The position numbers and the translations under genes were made by a program. A stretch of 36,478 bases of DNA from Chlorobiota bacterium (GTDB lineage: Bacteria; Bacteroidota; Bacteroidia; Bacteroidales; JAADGE01). Within the stretch, counting starts at the first letter, position 1. The number at the start of each line of letters is the position of its first letter. The stretch covers positions 1 to 36,478 of the forward strand of contig JAADDR010000154.1 in NCBI GenBank assembly GCA_013153865.1, read 5' to 3'. Below are positions 17,017 through 26,622 of the stretch, one piece after another. Under the pieces are notes generated by a model, which saw only the letters and a list, made by a program, of their open reading frames with translations, did not search any database and had not been told where the DNA came from.

Positions 17017-18483
17017 CTAATCTTCTCTCTTACTCTTTAATACAAATTTATCGTAAATAAACAAGCCCAAAACAGTAACAATACCTATCGCACTGAAAAT
17101 ATACCAAATATGATCCGGATGATAAGTATCCCATAAATATTGCGTCAATTCGGCTTTACTCATTCCCATTTGTTTAGCGGCTGTTTCAAAATACTGATTT
17201 TGAGAAAATGTTTTGGAAATTTCGGGAATATCCAAACCTCTCGAAGCAACTTCTTTCTTCAACAAAGATGTTTTATCCGAAATCATTTGATAAACATTAC
17301 CGGACAAAAAACCCGTAAAAAAGTTACCCGCAGCAACAGGCAAAAAAGACGTTCCCATATATAAAGCTTCTTTTCCTTTCGGTGCAATTCGCCCTACATA
17401 TTCCGTAAACTTCGGAGAACTTGCCATCTCACCTATTGCAAAAATAACTATACCTAAAATAACATAAAAAGCATTATTTGTGGCAAAAGCCAAACCTATT
17501 CCTATTGCATTAACAATAATTCCGGTTATAATTGCATTAACGGGTTTTAATTTCATAACCAAAGCCGAAACCAAAACTTGTATCAAAACAATCATTCCCG
17601 CATCCAAATTTATAATCATTTCCGGAGCAATATCGCCGGCATCGGTACCGAATGCATTTGCCAACCAAGGCGAAATCTCGTAAAGAGCATTGTATAAAAC
17701 ACTTGTATCAATCCACTGGTCAAGAAAATTGGGCAAAGTATAAAACAACTGATTAAACATTGTCCAAAAACCTATCATTATAATCAAAAATATAAGTAAC
17801 TTAGTATCTTTTAATGCGGTTAAAATATTATTAATCGAATTTTTAATTACCTCGCCTGTTTTTTTATCCGATTTTTCGCGTTCCGGTTCTTTATAAAAAA
17901 GCAATACCAAAATCAAATTGGTCAATATTGCCGCAACAGACATGTAAAATACGAGTTTCCAACTGTTACCGTCGCCCGAATGTCTTAATTTGGAAGCTAT
18001 AAAAGGTCCTACAAAACCGCCCACGTTTACTATCATATAAAAAATACCGAACCCTATCGATGATGTTTCTTTATCCGTTGTTTTGGTTACCGTTGCCGAA
18101 ATAACCGGCTTAAACATAGCGGCACCGAGAGCTACCCATAAAAAAGAAGCAAAAACCGAATAATACTCGGTAAAAGTGCTCATCATCAAATACCCAGAAG
18201 AATAAACAACATACGCATAAATCAACATTTTCTTATACCCTATTCTGTCCGCTATTGCCCCGGTTATCAACGGCAACAAATACAAAATTGCCGTTACTAT
18301 TCCCATCATTTGCCCCTTCTGACTTTGCGAAAACCCCAAAGCTCCTTCGTCGGTCGAACCGGTAAGATACAATGCCAATACCGTAAACAAACCGTACCAT
18401 GCAATCCTCTCAAACATTTCCATCGAATTTGCCACCCAAAAAGTTCTCGGGAATTTCTTTAATATTTTTCCGAATTTACCCAT
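17017..18483 (-). CDS. POT-family proton-dependent peptide transporter
   Basis: A 488-residue MFS protein with about 12-14 membrane segments, of the proton-dependent oligopeptide transporter family that imports di- and tripeptides. The N-terminal MEMFERIAWYG (21-31) contains the ExxER proton-coupling motif (Glu22, Glu25, Arg26). The block AAMFKPVISATVTK and the GIFYMIVNVGGFVGP block are typical of the family. A cytoplasmic loop rich in Lys/Glu separates the two six-helix bundles. A -7-like box sits upstream at 18511-18518. The gene converges on arcC across a bidirectional terminator and is divergent from the PlsC-like gene. Confidence 0.9.
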   Translation of the reverse strand: MGKFGKILKKFPRTFWVANSMEMFERIAWYGLFTVLALYLTGSTDEGALGFSQSQKGQMMGIVTAILYLLPLITGAIADRIGYKKMLIYAYVVYSSGYLMMSTFTEYYSVFASFLWVALGAAMFKPVISATVTKTTDKETSSIGFGIFYMIVNVGGFVGPFIASKLRHSGDGNSWKLVFYMSVAAILTNLILVLLFYKEPEREKSDKKTGEVIKNSINNILTALKDTKLLIFLIIMIGFWTMFNQLFYTLPNFLDQWIDTSVLYNALYEISPWLANAFGTDAGDIAPEMIINLDAGMIVLIQVLVSALVMKLKPVNAIITGIIVNAIGIGLAFATNNAFYVILGIVIFAIGEMASSPKFTEYVGRIAPKGKEALYMGTSFLPVAAGNFFTGFLSGNVYQMISDKTSLLKKEVASRGLDIPEISKTFSQNQYFETAAKQMGMSKAELTQYLWDTYHPDHIWYIFSAIGIVTVLGLFIYDKFVLKSKRED

Positions 18484-18510
18484 ATCGTTTTTATTATTTT
18501 TATTGACCTG

Positions 18511-18518
18511 CGAATATA
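18511..18518 (-). promoter_or_regulatory. Possible -7 box TATATTCG for the POT transporter
   Basis: Read on the minus strand, TATATTCG followed by CAGG differs from TAnnTTTG by one base and lies 28 bases upstream of the POT ATG. The divergent gene has the nearly identical TATATTTG followed by CAGG at 18568-18575. Confidence 0.5.
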
Positions 18519-18567
18519 ATTTATTTTAACGAAACATAATAAAATAATTAAAATTAAGGGATATTTA

Positions 18568-18575
18568 TATATTTG
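18568..18575 (+). promoter_or_regulatory. -7 promoter box TATATTTG for the PlsC-like gene
   Basis: An exact TAnnTTTG match, followed by CAGG, 29 bases upstream of the ATG at 18605. It is divergent from the POT gene's box. Confidence 0.7.
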
Positions 18576-18604
18576 CAGGCAAAATAAACTTACGACGGCG
18601 TTTT

Positions 18605-19750
18605 ATGCAAACAATAAAAATAACAGATTTTTACGACGAATTCAGACCTTACAACGAAAAAGAAGCTCTCGAAGCCGTTGAAAGAATAAAAAAAAACAAG
18701 CGTTTCAAACATATATTTCAATATTTTTTTCCCGAAATTAAAACCAAAAACGATTTCGAGGCGTTTTTTTTAAACATAAAATCAATAAAAGACTTCCAAA
18801 TAAAAATAATGCACGAAGTCGCACAAAGAATTATAGAAAGAACATCCGACGGTCTTACGGTTTCAGGAATTCACAACATCGAGAAAAACAAAAAATACGT
18901 TTTCATATCAAACCACAGAGACATAATACTCGATGCCACTTTCTTCCAATACGCATTAGTTGACAACGGTTTTGACACAACCGAAATAACTTTCGGAAAT
19001 AACCTTATGGAAGATCCTTTAATAGTAGATATAGGAAAAATAAACAAAATGTTTAAAGTTTACCGCAAAGGCACACCTAAAGAACTTCTGAAAAAAACTT
19101 TGCAACTCTCCGAATATATCAGATATGCGGTATTAAACAAACATCAATCGGTATGGATAGCACAACGCGGAGGCAGAACAAAAGACGGAAACGACAAAAC
19201 ACACTCAGGCATTATTAAAATGCTTAACGCATCCGGCAACGACTCATTCGAAGAAAACATTAAAGCCCTCAACATTGTTCCGTTGTCAATATCTTATGAG
19301 TTCGAACCCAATGACGCACTCAAAGTTAAAGAACTGCTTAACACCGTAAACGGAAAATACGAAAAAGCTCCCGGCGAAGACATTAACAGCATAATAGACG
19401 GAACCTGCGGATATAAAGGCAGAATACATATTGCAATTTGCAAACCCGTAAACAACAAACTCGAAACACTCAAAAAAATTCAAAAAACAAATGATAAAGT
19501 AACCAAACTCGGGGAATTTATCGATAACGAAATTTACGATAATTACAAATTATTCCCCAACAATTACATTGCATACGATATACTGAACAATACAAACAAA
19601 TTTTCCGGTAAATATTCCGAAAACGAAAAAATAAAATTCATCAAACACAAAGAAAACAGATTAAAAAAAGCAAGTATAAACTCAAAAAAAGCAGACAACC
19701 TTTTTTTAAAAATATATGCAAATCCCGTCAAGAATGTTCATCGTATTTAA
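18605..19750 (+). CDS. PlsC-like glycerophospholipid acyltransferase
   Basis: A 381-residue acyltransferase of the LPLAT/PlsC superfamily. The HX4D catalytic motif is present as NHRDIILD (His104, Asp109), and the acceptor-side region includes GTPKELLKK. At motif III, where relatives usually have an EGR-type sequence, this protein reads AQRGGRTKDG (about 195-204), with Gly in the Glu position. That may weaken acceptor binding. The C-terminal third is Lys-rich and helical. It probably acylates a glycerolipid at the inner membrane, but the exact reaction is unclear. It overlaps the 3' end of the convergent hemerythrin gene by 4 bases. Confidence 0.83.
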   Translation: MQTIKITDFYDEFRPYNEKEALEAVERIKKNKRFKHIFQYFFPEIKTKNDFEAFFLNIKSIKDFQIKIMHEVAQRIIERTSDGLTVSGIHNIEKNKKYVFISNHRDIILDATFFQYALVDNGFDTTEITFGNNLMEDPLIVDIGKINKMFKVYRKGTPKELLKKTLQLSEYIRYAVLNKHQSVWIAQRGGRTKDGNDKTHSGIIKMLNASGNDSFEENIKALNIVPLSISYEFEPNDALKVKELLNTVNGKYEKAPGEDINSIIDGTCGYKGRIHIAICKPVNNKLETLKKIQKTNDKVTKLGEFIDNEIYDNYKLFPNNYIAYDILNNTNKFSGKYSENEKIKFIKHKENRLKKASINSKKADNLFLKIYANPVKNVHRI

Positions 19751-20169
19751 TTACAAGACAAATTAATAAGTTCTTTCCTTAAAATATTCCTGAAGTCGGA
19801 CTTATTCAAGATTAATATATGATTTAAAAGCCACTTCCTCAAAAACTCGGCAAAGCCGTATAATGCAACAATATCGTTTTCTTTATAATTACTTACCAAA
19901 ACATTTATCCTTTCGGCAAGCATATTTTCAACATCAAAATACTCCTTTACAATATCATCCGAATAAAAATCCTTTTCATACCTGCAATGAAAATCAGAAT
20001 AATGTTTAAGCTCCTTTAAAATTCTTAAAAGCATTTTATTATCGGGAGTAAACGCATCCGAAAACAACACATTATAATATTTATTCGCTATTCTGAATAA
20101 CTCGCGATGTTGCAAATCAATCTCCCGAATCCCAGTTTCATAACTCTTTTTCCAATTAAAATGTATCAT
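19747..20169 (-). CDS. Bacteriohemerythrin-like protein with altered iron site
   Basis: A 140-residue four-helix-bundle protein that fits the bacteriohemerythrin family (IREIDLQHREL, then WLLNHILILNKSD), normally a di-iron oxygen carrier or sensor. Ligands His21, His61, Glu65 and His117 are present. The His pair corresponding to M. capsulatus His77 and His81 falls on Val80 and Leu84, and the terminal Asp falls on Asn122 (an Asp lies three residues later). So three of seven usual ligands are missing. The alignment was made by eye. It may bind a different metal or none. It is a single-domain protein with no fused signalling domain. CAACTTTG on the minus strand (20214-20221), about 44 bases upstream, is one base off the -7 consensus. 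Confidence 0.8.
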   Translation of the reverse strand: MIHFNWKKSYETGIREIDLQHRELFRIANKYYNVLFSDAFTPDNKMLLRILKELKHYSDFHCRYEKDFYSDDIVKEYFDVENMLAERINVLVSNYKENDIVALYGFAEFLRKWLLNHILILNKSDFRNILRKELINLSCN

Positions 20170-20401
20170 AGTCTTAAGTTTTTCGGTTTAATATAAGACA
20201 ACATATCAAAAAACAAAGTTGCATTACGGGTACAAACTTTTAAAAAACTGACTTTTTGTCCGATATTTTGTCATTCCCGAATACACGACAAACATTATTC
20301 ATGTCTTTTTTTCATAAACAGGCAAAAAACACCTGTCGGCATAATCATTGATAAAATATAAGCGAAAATTTGAATACTAATTAAAACAAAATAAATATAA
20401 G
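20170..20401. other. 232-base gap between the hemerythrin-like gene and dnaK
   Basis: This divergent gap should hold both promoters. I see no CIRCE operator, no exact -7 box for dnaK and no RNA gene. There is a weak 5-base stem at 20318-20322/20332-20336 (ACAGG and CCTGT) and a near-consensus box for the hemerythrin-like gene at 20214-20221. Confidence 0.5.
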
Positions 20402-22339
20402 ATGGGAAAAATAATAGGAATAGATTTAGGAACAACAAATTCATGCGTTGCCGTAATGGAAGGCAACGAGCCCGTTGTTATACCAAACAGCGAAGGTAAA
20501 AGAACAACACCTTCTATTGTCGCATTTGTAGAGGGAGGCGAAAGAAAAATAGGCGACCCGGCAAAAAGACAAGCAATAACAAACTCAGAAAAAACCATAT
20601 TCTCGATAAAACGATTTATGGGAGAAACTTACGACAACGTAAAAGACGAAATTGCAAGAGTCTCGTACAAAGTCGTAAAAGGAGAAAACAACACTCCGAG
20701 AGTTAAAATAGACGACAGACTTTACACTCCGCAGGAAATATCGGCTATGATACTTCAAAAAATGAAAAAAACAGCCGAAGACTTCCTCGGACAAGAAGTT
20801 ACCGAAGCCGTTATTACGGTCCCGGCATATTTCAGCGACTCGCAAAGACAAGCTACTAAAGAAGCAGGCGAAATTGCCGGACTTACCGTCAAAAGAATTA
20901 TAAACGAACCGACGGCAGCCGCTTTGGCTTACGGTCTCGACAAAAAAGAAAAAGACGAAACTATTGCGGTATTCGACCTCGGAGGAGGTACGTTCGATAT
21001 ATCGATACTCGAACTCGGAGACGGCGTTTTCGAAGTTAAATCGACAAACGGAGACACTCACCTCGGAGGTGACGATTTCGACCAAGTTATTATTGACTGG
21101 CTTGCCGAAGAATTTCTTAAAGACGAAAACATCGACTTAAGAAAAGACCCGATGGCGCTTCAAAGATTAAAAGAAGCTGCCGAAAAAGCAAAAATAGAAC
21201 TCTCGAGTTCCACAAGCACCGAAATAAATCTGCCGTATATTATGCCGGTTGACGGAATACCGAAACACTTGGTAAGAACTCTTACAAGAGCCAAATTCGA
21301 ACAACTTGCAGACAATCTGATACAAAAAGTTATAGAACCTTGCAAAACAGCAATGAAAGATGCCGGAATAACAAATGCCGACATCGACGAAGTAATACTC
21401 GTGGGAGGTTCTACACGTATCCCGGCAATACAAAAGAAAGTCGAAGAATTTTTCGGAAAAGCACCGTCTAAAGGCGTTAACCCCGACGAAGTAGTGGCAA
21501 TCGGTGCCGCAATACAAGGCGGAGTATTATCAGGCGACGTAAAAGACGTATTACTCTTGGACGTAACACCGCTTTCACTCGGTATAGAAACAATGGGCGG
21601 AGTTATGACAAAACTCATTGAAGCAAATACAACAATACCGACCAAAAAAACTCAAACATTTACAACCGCCGCAGATAATCAACCTTCGGTTGAAATACAC
21701 GTACTGCAAGGCGAAAGAGCAATGGCTAAAGACAATAAAACAATAGGACGATTCCACTTGGACGGCATACCGCCCGCACCGAGAGGAGTACCGCAAATCG
21801 AAGTTACATTCGACATAGACGCAAACGGTATTTTAAATGTTTCGGCTAAAGACAAAGGCACCGGAAAAGAACAAAAAATCAGAATAGAAGCTTCTTCCGG
21901 ATTATCAGACGACGAAATCAAAAGAATGAAAGACGAAGCCGCAGCTAATGCCGAAGCAGATAAAAAAGCAAAAGAAAAAATAGATAAAATAAATCAAGCC
22001 GACTCTCTTATTTTCCAAACGGAAAAACAACTTAAAGAATTCGGCGACAAATTACCGGCAGATAAAAAAGCGCCCATAGAAGAAGCTCTTAAAAAATTAA
22101 AAGAAGCTCACAAAAACGAAGATTTAGATGCCATAGACAAAGCCATGAACGAATTGAATACGGTATTTCAGGCAGCATCACAAGAAATGTATAACCAAGG
22201 TGCCCCGGGCGGCGCACAAGGAGCAAACTTCCAAGATGCAAACGTAAATAACCCGTATGCAAATCAACAAGGCGGAAATGACGACGGCAAATCGGACGAC
22301 GACGAAATACAAGACGTCGATTACGAAGAAGTAAAATAA
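20402..22339 (+). CDS. dnaK: Molecular chaperone DnaK (Hsp70)
   Basis: A 645-residue Hsp70. It has the N-terminal phosphate loop [16 protein letters not shown] at 5-20, the second phosphate motif [11 protein letters not shown] near 194, the adenosine motif [10 protein letters not shown], the substrate-binding beta domain from about 385, and an acidic C-terminal tail ending [11 protein letters not shown]. It folds and protects proteins with DnaJ and GrpE, which are not in this window. Length and motifs are those of a complete functional DnaK. It ends in a strong intrinsic terminator. No CIRCE site was found upstream, so heat regulation is not visible here. Confidence 0.98.
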   Translation: MGKIIGIDLGTTNSCVAVMEGNEPVVIPNSEGKRTTPSIVAFVEGGERKIGDPAKRQAITNSEKTIFSIKRFMGETYDNVKDEIARVSYKVVKGENNTPRVKIDDRLYTPQEISAMILQKMKKTAEDFLGQEVTEAVITVPAYFSDSQRQATKEAGEIAGLTVKRIINEPTAAALAYGLDKKEKDETIAVFDLGGGTFDISILELGDGVFEVKSTNGDTHLGGDDFDQVIIDWLAEEFLKDENIDLRKDPMALQRLKEAAEKAKIELSSSTSTEINLPYIMPVDGIPKHLVRTLTRAKFEQLADNLIQKVIEPCKTAMKDAGITNADIDEVILVGGSTRIPAIQKKVEEFFGKAPSKGVNPDEVVAIGAAIQGGVLSGDVKDVLLLDVTPLSLGIETMGGVMTKLIEANTTIPTKKTQTFTTAADNQPSVEIHVLQGERAMAKDNKTIGRFHLDGIPPAPRGVPQIEVTFDIDANGILNVSAKDKGTGKEQKIRIEASSGLSDDEIKRMKDEAAANAEADKKAKEKIDKINQADSLIFQTEKQLKEFGDKLPADKKAPIEEALKKLKEAHKNEDLDAIDKAMNELNTVFQAASQEMYNQGAPGGAQGANFQDANVNNPYANQQGGNDDGKSDDDEIQDVDYEEVK

Positions 22340-22361
22340 AGAATTAATAATAATTGAAATA

Positions 22362-22391
22362 AAAAAAACCGGCATAAAAGCCGGTTTTTTT
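22362..22391 (+). terminator. Intrinsic terminator after dnaK
   Basis: A 12-bp perfect stem (22362-22373 and 22380-22391, core ACCGGC/GCCGGT) with a 6-base loop and a following T-run, 22 bases after the dnaK stop. Confidence 0.9.
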
Positions 22392-22408
22392 ATTTAACGA
22401 AAATATTA

Positions 22409-22416
22409 TATATTTG
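22409..22416 (+). promoter_or_regulatory. -7 promoter box TATATTTG
   Basis: An exact TAnnTTTG match located after the dnaK terminator and 20 bases before the ATG of the small STAS-like gene. Confidence 0.7.
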
Positions 22417-22435
22417 CTTAAATGCTGAAACCTCT

Positions 22436-22813
22436 ATGATATCTTATAAACTCAATACAAAAACAGGCATACTGGAAACCACATTCAAAGGGAACATTTC
22501 CATGCAAGATATAATCGACTATATTTCGGCTCTTGCACAAGACAAAACCTTACCGCAAAAACTTAAAGTACTTTCAGATGCCTCAAAAGCAAAACTTGCC
22601 GGAGAACCGGAACTCGACGAATTAATGAGAATAGTAGAAACAAACAAAAAAGCCGTCGCACTGAAAGACGGAACATACGATGCTTTTATAATATCCGGAT
22701 CCGTAGAAACAGCTCTCGGACAAATATATATGGATTTAAGCAAAACGGAAAAATATATGTTTAAAGTTTTTTCCACAAAAAAAGCAGCATTAGAATGGCT
22801 AAACAAATTTTAA
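22436..22813 (+). CDS. Small STAS/SpoIIAA-like protein
   Basis: A 125-residue soluble protein whose pattern resembles the SpoIIAA-like/STAS family. It has a strand-rich start (ILETTFKGNISMQDIIDYI), a LKVLSDASKA stretch (about 43-52), a helix and YDAFIISG, and ends in an amphipathic helix (KKAALEWL). The family often acts as a sensory or protein-interaction module, and its role here is unknown. It has its own -7 box and is followed by the DUF2851 gene after 47 bases. Confidence 0.6.
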   Translation: MISYKLNTKTGILETTFKGNISMQDIIDYISALAQDKTLPQKLKVLSDASKAKLAGEPELDELMRIVETNKKAVALKDGTYDAFIISGSVETALGQIYMDLSKTEKYMFKVFSTKKAALEWLNKF

Positions 22814-22860
22814 ACTGCCCCGAAAACCAACTTGCAAAAAAATAAACCGCTTTTAATCTT

Positions 22861-24153
22861 GTGAAAGACAGAAATGACATAACGGAAGATTTTTTGCACT
22901 TTATCTGGAAAAACAAGATGTTTGATACCGAAAATCTTGTTGACGACAGCGGAAACAAAATAGAAATAATAAACACCGGAACACAAAACACAAATGCCGG
23001 ACCGGATTTTTTCAACGCAAAAATAAAAATAAACAATACCCTTTGGGCAGGCAATATAGAAATTCATAAAAAATCTTCCGATTGGTATAAACACAACCAT
23101 CACAAAGACAAAGCATACAACAACGTTATACTTCACGTATCAATCGATAACGACAAAACCGTATTCAACGAAAAACTCAGGCAAATTCCGGCACTTACAA
23201 TAAAATATAACGGCAAACTACTGAAAAATTACAAAGAACTTAAAAATAAAAACACAGACATAACCTGCAAAAAAATAATTCCGAAAATAAACAAATACGA
23301 ACTAAACGCTTGGCTCTCGGCAATACTTACCGAAAGAACCGAAGAAAAAACAAAATGTGCAAAATCCGTTCTGAAACAAACAAACAACAACTACGAAGAA
23401 ATGCTGTATATCACAACGGCTAAAGCTTTCGGATTTAAAATAAACGCTCTGCCTTTCAAAATGCTTGCCGAATCTCTGCCTCTTAAAATAATATCAAAAC
23501 ACAAAACAAACAAATTTCAAACCGAAGCATTACTTTTCGGTCAAGCCGGAATGCTGAAAAACACAAACATTAACGACCCGTTTTATCTTAAACTGAAAAA
23601 CGAATATAAATTCTTAAAACATAAATACAAACTAACTCCGACGGACCCCGAATTATGGAAATTCATGAGAGTAAGACCCTCAAACTTCCCTACAATAAGA
23701 ATATCGCAATTTGCCGACTTATTGCACAAATCAACACACCTGTTCTCAAAAATTACTGAAGCAAAAAACATTCGCGACATCGAAAAACTATTCGAAATAC
23801 AAGCCGGCAACTATTGGAATACACACTATCGTTTCGGACAGGAAAGCTCTTTCAAGAAAAAAACTTTCGGCAAATCGGCACGCAACAATATACTGATAAA
23901 CACCGTTATACCCGTTCTGTTCCTTTACGGAAAAGAAAAAGACAAACCCGAAATAATCGAAAAAGCAATTAATTTTCTCGAAAATATAAAAGCCGAAAAA
24001 AATAAAATAACAAAAAAATGGGAAGATGCAGGTTTAAAAATAAAAAACGCTTATTTTTCGCAATCCTTAATACAATTATATAACACATATTGTATAAACA
24101 AAAAATGCCTCGATTGCAGAATAGGATATAAATATATTCAAAAAGAACATTAA
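22861..24153 (+). CDS. DUF2851 family protein
   Basis: A 430-residue cytoplasmic protein of the DUF2851 family, widespread in Bacteroidetes. It starts with GTG at 22861. Typical blocks are FLHFIWKNKMF (12-22), NAGPDFFNAKI, TLWAGNIEIHKKSSDWYKH, and AYNNVILHVSIDND. The C-terminal cluster YCINKKCLDCRIG holds three Cys in a short span and could bind a metal. The function is unknown. The stop and the next ATG share bases (TAATG), so the K+ channel gene is tightly linked. Confidence 0.85.
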   Translation: MKDRNDITEDFLHFIWKNKMFDTENLVDDSGNKIEIINTGTQNTNAGPDFFNAKIKINNTLWAGNIEIHKKSSDWYKHNHHKDKAYNNVILHVSIDNDKTVFNEKLRQIPALTIKYNGKLLKNYKELKNKNTDITCKKIIPKINKYELNAWLSAILTERTEEKTKCAKSVLKQTNNNYEEMLYITTAKAFGFKINALPFKMLAESLPLKIISKHKTNKFQTEALLFGQAGMLKNTNINDPFYLKLKNEYKFLKHKYKLTPTDPELWKFMRVRPSNFPTIRISQFADLLHKSTHLFSKITEAKNIRDIEKLFEIQAGNYWNTHYRFGQESSFKKKTFGKSARNNILINTVIPVLFLYGKEKDKPEIIEKAINFLENIKAEKNKITKKWEDAGLKIKNAYFSQSLIQLYNTYCINKKCLDCRIGYKYIQKEH

Positions 24154-25199
24154 TGAGTAAAGAAATAAGAAACATATACATTGCCTCGGTAATACTGCTG
24201 ATTATCTTTATATCCGGCATTACCGGATATATGAGCATCGAAAATTACACACTTGCCGAAGCCGTTTACATGACCATAATAACCATGTCAACGGTAGGAT
24301 TCGGAGAAATAAGACCTCTTTCGCCGCACGGTATGATATTTACCATAGTCTTAATAATTACAAGTCTCGGATTATTCGGATATTTTATAACCTCAATAAC
24401 ACGAATATTTATTGACGGCGACTACAAAAAAGCCGTAAAACTATTTTACAGAACTCAAAAACTTAAAAAATTGAAAAATCACATTATTGTCTGCGGTTTC
24501 GGTCGAAACGGCAAAAAAGCCGTAAGCGACCTTTTGGAAATAAACAAAAAAGTTGTAGTAATAGATTTCGACAACGCAATTATTACCGACGAAGCAAATG
24601 CGGAATTTTTTAAAAACAAAAACCTGATAGTCATTCACGGAGATGCGGCAAACGAAGAAACACTGCAAAAAGCAAACATAGAAAATGCCGGAGCTCTGCT
24701 CACAACGCTGCCCAACGATGCCGAAAACCTTTTAATAGTGCTTACGGCAAGAGACCTGAACAAAAATCTGAAAATAATTTCGCGCGTTTCCGACGAACAC
24801 TCATTCCTTAAAATGAAAAGAGCAGGAGCCGATAACGTTATAATGCCCGATATAGTAGGCGGTGCAAGAATGGCAAAACTTATTACGGAGCCGGACATCG
24901 TCGAATTTCTCGAACTCATTATGCTGCGCGAAGGACAAGATGTAAACCTCGAAGAAATATCTTGCGACGACTTAGCCGCATGCTTCGTAAACAGTACAAT
25001 TGCGGATTTAGACATTCGAAAAAGAACCGGTGCCAACATTATAGGGCTCAAATCAGGCAACGGAAGATATATCTTTAATCCCAGCGGCGACATAAAACTC
25101 AAAAAAGAGGACAAATTATTTGTTCTCGGAACGGTTAAACAAACCGAAAAACTGAAATCTTTACTCGAAAGCGGTCATTATTTCGACGAAGAAAATTAA
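24153..25199 (+). CDS. Two-TM potassium channel with RCK/TrkA domains
   Basis: A 348-residue MthK-like channel. It has TM1 (about 8-27), a pore helix and the selectivity filter TVGFGE at 47-52, TM2 (about 61-85), then an RCK_N/TrkA-N Rossmann domain with GFGRNG at 115-120 and an acidic residue at the end of beta 2 (Asp138), so NAD(H) or nucleotide binding is likely. A TrkA-C-like domain (about 260-340) ends the protein. Only two TM segments are present. The ATG overlaps the stop of the DUF2851 gene, so the two are translated from the same transcript. Confidence 0.93.
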   Translation: MSKEIRNIYIASVILLIIFISGITGYMSIENYTLAEAVYMTIITMSTVGFGEIRPLSPHGMIFTIVLIITSLGLFGYFITSITRIFIDGDYKKAVKLFYRTQKLKKLKNHIIVCGFGRNGKKAVSDLLEINKKVVVIDFDNAIITDEANAEFFKNKNLIVIHGDAANEETLQKANIENAGALLTTLPNDAENLLIVLTARDLNKNLKIISRVSDEHSFLKMKRAGADNVIMPDIVGGARMAKLITEPDIVEFLELIMLREGQDVNLEEISCDDLAACFVNSTIADLDIRKRTGANIIGLKSGNGRYIFNPSGDIKLKKEDKLFVLGTVKQTEKLKSLLESGHYFDEEN

Positions 25200-25208
25200 A
25201 ATACAATA

Positions 25209-26552
25209 TCATTGCCTAACTTTAGCAGGCAAACTCTCAGTTACCGTACGCCTCAGCAAAACGGTATATATAGGACTGTTACCCGACTGAGCAGTAACAA
25301 CCGATGCCGTAACGGCAGTAATTATCAAAGGTAATATCATCTCGTAATTTGATGTCATCTCCACGGCAAGCACAAGCCCCGTAAGCGGAGCTCTTACGGT
25401 GGCAGCAAAAATTCCCGCCATACCGGCAACGGCAAACACACCCGAAGATACCGTAAAATCGGGAAAATACAAATGAATCAAAGTTCCGAAAAACATTCCG
25501 AAAATAACTCCCAAAGCCAACAAAGGCGCAAAAATACCTCCCGGAACACCCAAACCGTAGCTGAAAACGGTAAGCAACAAACGTCCGGCAAATAATACAG
25601 CCAATAACTTCAGACTTAAAGAATTATCCAAAACCAACCTTACCGTTTCGTAACCTCCTCCTATCATCTTTGGATTTATAATACCTGTTACCGCTATCAG
25701 CAAAGCCGCAAAAACAACAGAAATAATAAGATATGTTTTCGAAATATCATGAAAAAAATCCAGAATCTTAATAATCATAAAATTAAACAGATACCCTGCA
25801 AAACTCAGCAAAACACCCAAAACAACAAACATCCATATGTAAGAAACATCCGGAGCCGGAAAAACAGACATTTTAATTACCGGATCGGCACCTATAAGTA
25901 TTCTTACCGCCAAATCAGCCGTTCCGGAAGCAATCATAATTGCCGCGACCGAATAAAAAGTATGCCTGAAATGCCCGTGCATTTCCTCTATAACAAAAAT
26001 AATTCCCGCCAAAGGAGCATTAAAAGCACTTGCAAGCCCCGCGGCGGCACCTGCCGCAACCAAAGGATTTCTCTCATCGGGTGTTTGTTTAAAAACATCT
26101 TCCGTCATTTTACCGATATTGGCACCTATCTGAACCGTAGGACCTTCGCGGCCCAGAAGCAAACCGCTTCCCAAAGAAAACAATGAAGCAAAAAACTTAA
26201 CCGGAATAACCCTTTTCCAACGTAAAGGTCTTATACCGTCCAAAGCACCCTCAATTTCCTGAACTCCGCTGCCGGAAGTCTCGGGAGCAAAACGCTTTAC
26301 CAAAAACAACGAAATACCTATGGTAATTGCACCGAAAATCCACGGCAAAAGCCGATAAAAAAAACTGCCGTTTTCGGCATTTATATATAAAACATCCCTG
26401 AACTCACCAATATAAGCAAGAACAAGTCTGAAAATACTTCCCGCAATACCGGCAATAATACCCGTTACGAAAGAAAAAAATATAAGTCTGAAATTTTTAT
26501 CTCCGGCATCAAAAAACCGCCGGGTATTTTTCCATATTTTAAAATTAATCAT
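25209..26552 (-). CDS. ClC-family chloride/proton antiporter
   Basis: A 447-residue ClC protein with about 18 helical segments. Motifs: GSGVQEIEG (94-102, helix D, with Gln where many ClCs have Pro), GREGP with the gating Glu136, the probable proton Glu190 in IEEM, GGIFAP, and the C-terminal Tyr429 in NSPIYTV. Together these favour a coupled H+/Cl- exchanger rather than a passive channel. There is no cytoplasmic CBS pair. It is divergent from miaA and has an exact -7 box upstream at 26588-26595. Confidence 0.92.
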   Translation of the reverse strand: MINFKIWKNTRRFFDAGDKNFRLIFFSFVTGIIAGIAGSIFRLVLAYIGEFRDVLYINAENGSFFYRLLPWIFGAITIGISLFLVKRFAPETSGSGVQEIEGALDGIRPLRWKRVIPVKFFASLFSLGSGLLLGREGPTVQIGANIGKMTEDVFKQTPDERNPLVAAGAAAGLASAFNAPLAGIIFVIEEMHGHFRHTFYSVAAIMIASGTADLAVRILIGADPVIKMSVFPAPDVSYIWMFVVLGVLLSFAGYLFNFMIIKILDFFHDISKTYLIISVVFAALLIAVTGIINPKMIGGGYETVRLVLDNSLSLKLLAVLFAGRLLLTVFSYGLGVPGGIFAPLLALGVIFGMFFGTLIHLYFPDFTVSSGVFAVAGMAGIFAATVRAPLTGLVLAVEMTSNYEMILPLIITAVTASVVTAQSGNSPIYTVLLRRTVTESLPAKVRQ

Positions 26553-26587
26553 CTTTAATTATTTAAAACAAGCGGCTGCATAAAATA

Positions 26588-26595
26588 CAAAGTTA
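26588..26595 (-). promoter_or_regulatory. -7 promoter box TAACTTTG for the ClC gene
   Basis: Read on the minus strand, this is an exact TAnnTTTG match 36 bases upstream of the ClC ATG. Confidence 0.65.
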
Positions 26596-26622
26596 GTAAA
26601 CTTTACTTCTGTTTTTGTAATA

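Noticed and set aside
20170-20401. CIRCE operator expected upstream of dnaK
   Set aside because: No TTAGCACTC-type inverted repeat is present. The small ACAGG/CCTGT pair at 20318-20336 is too short to call.
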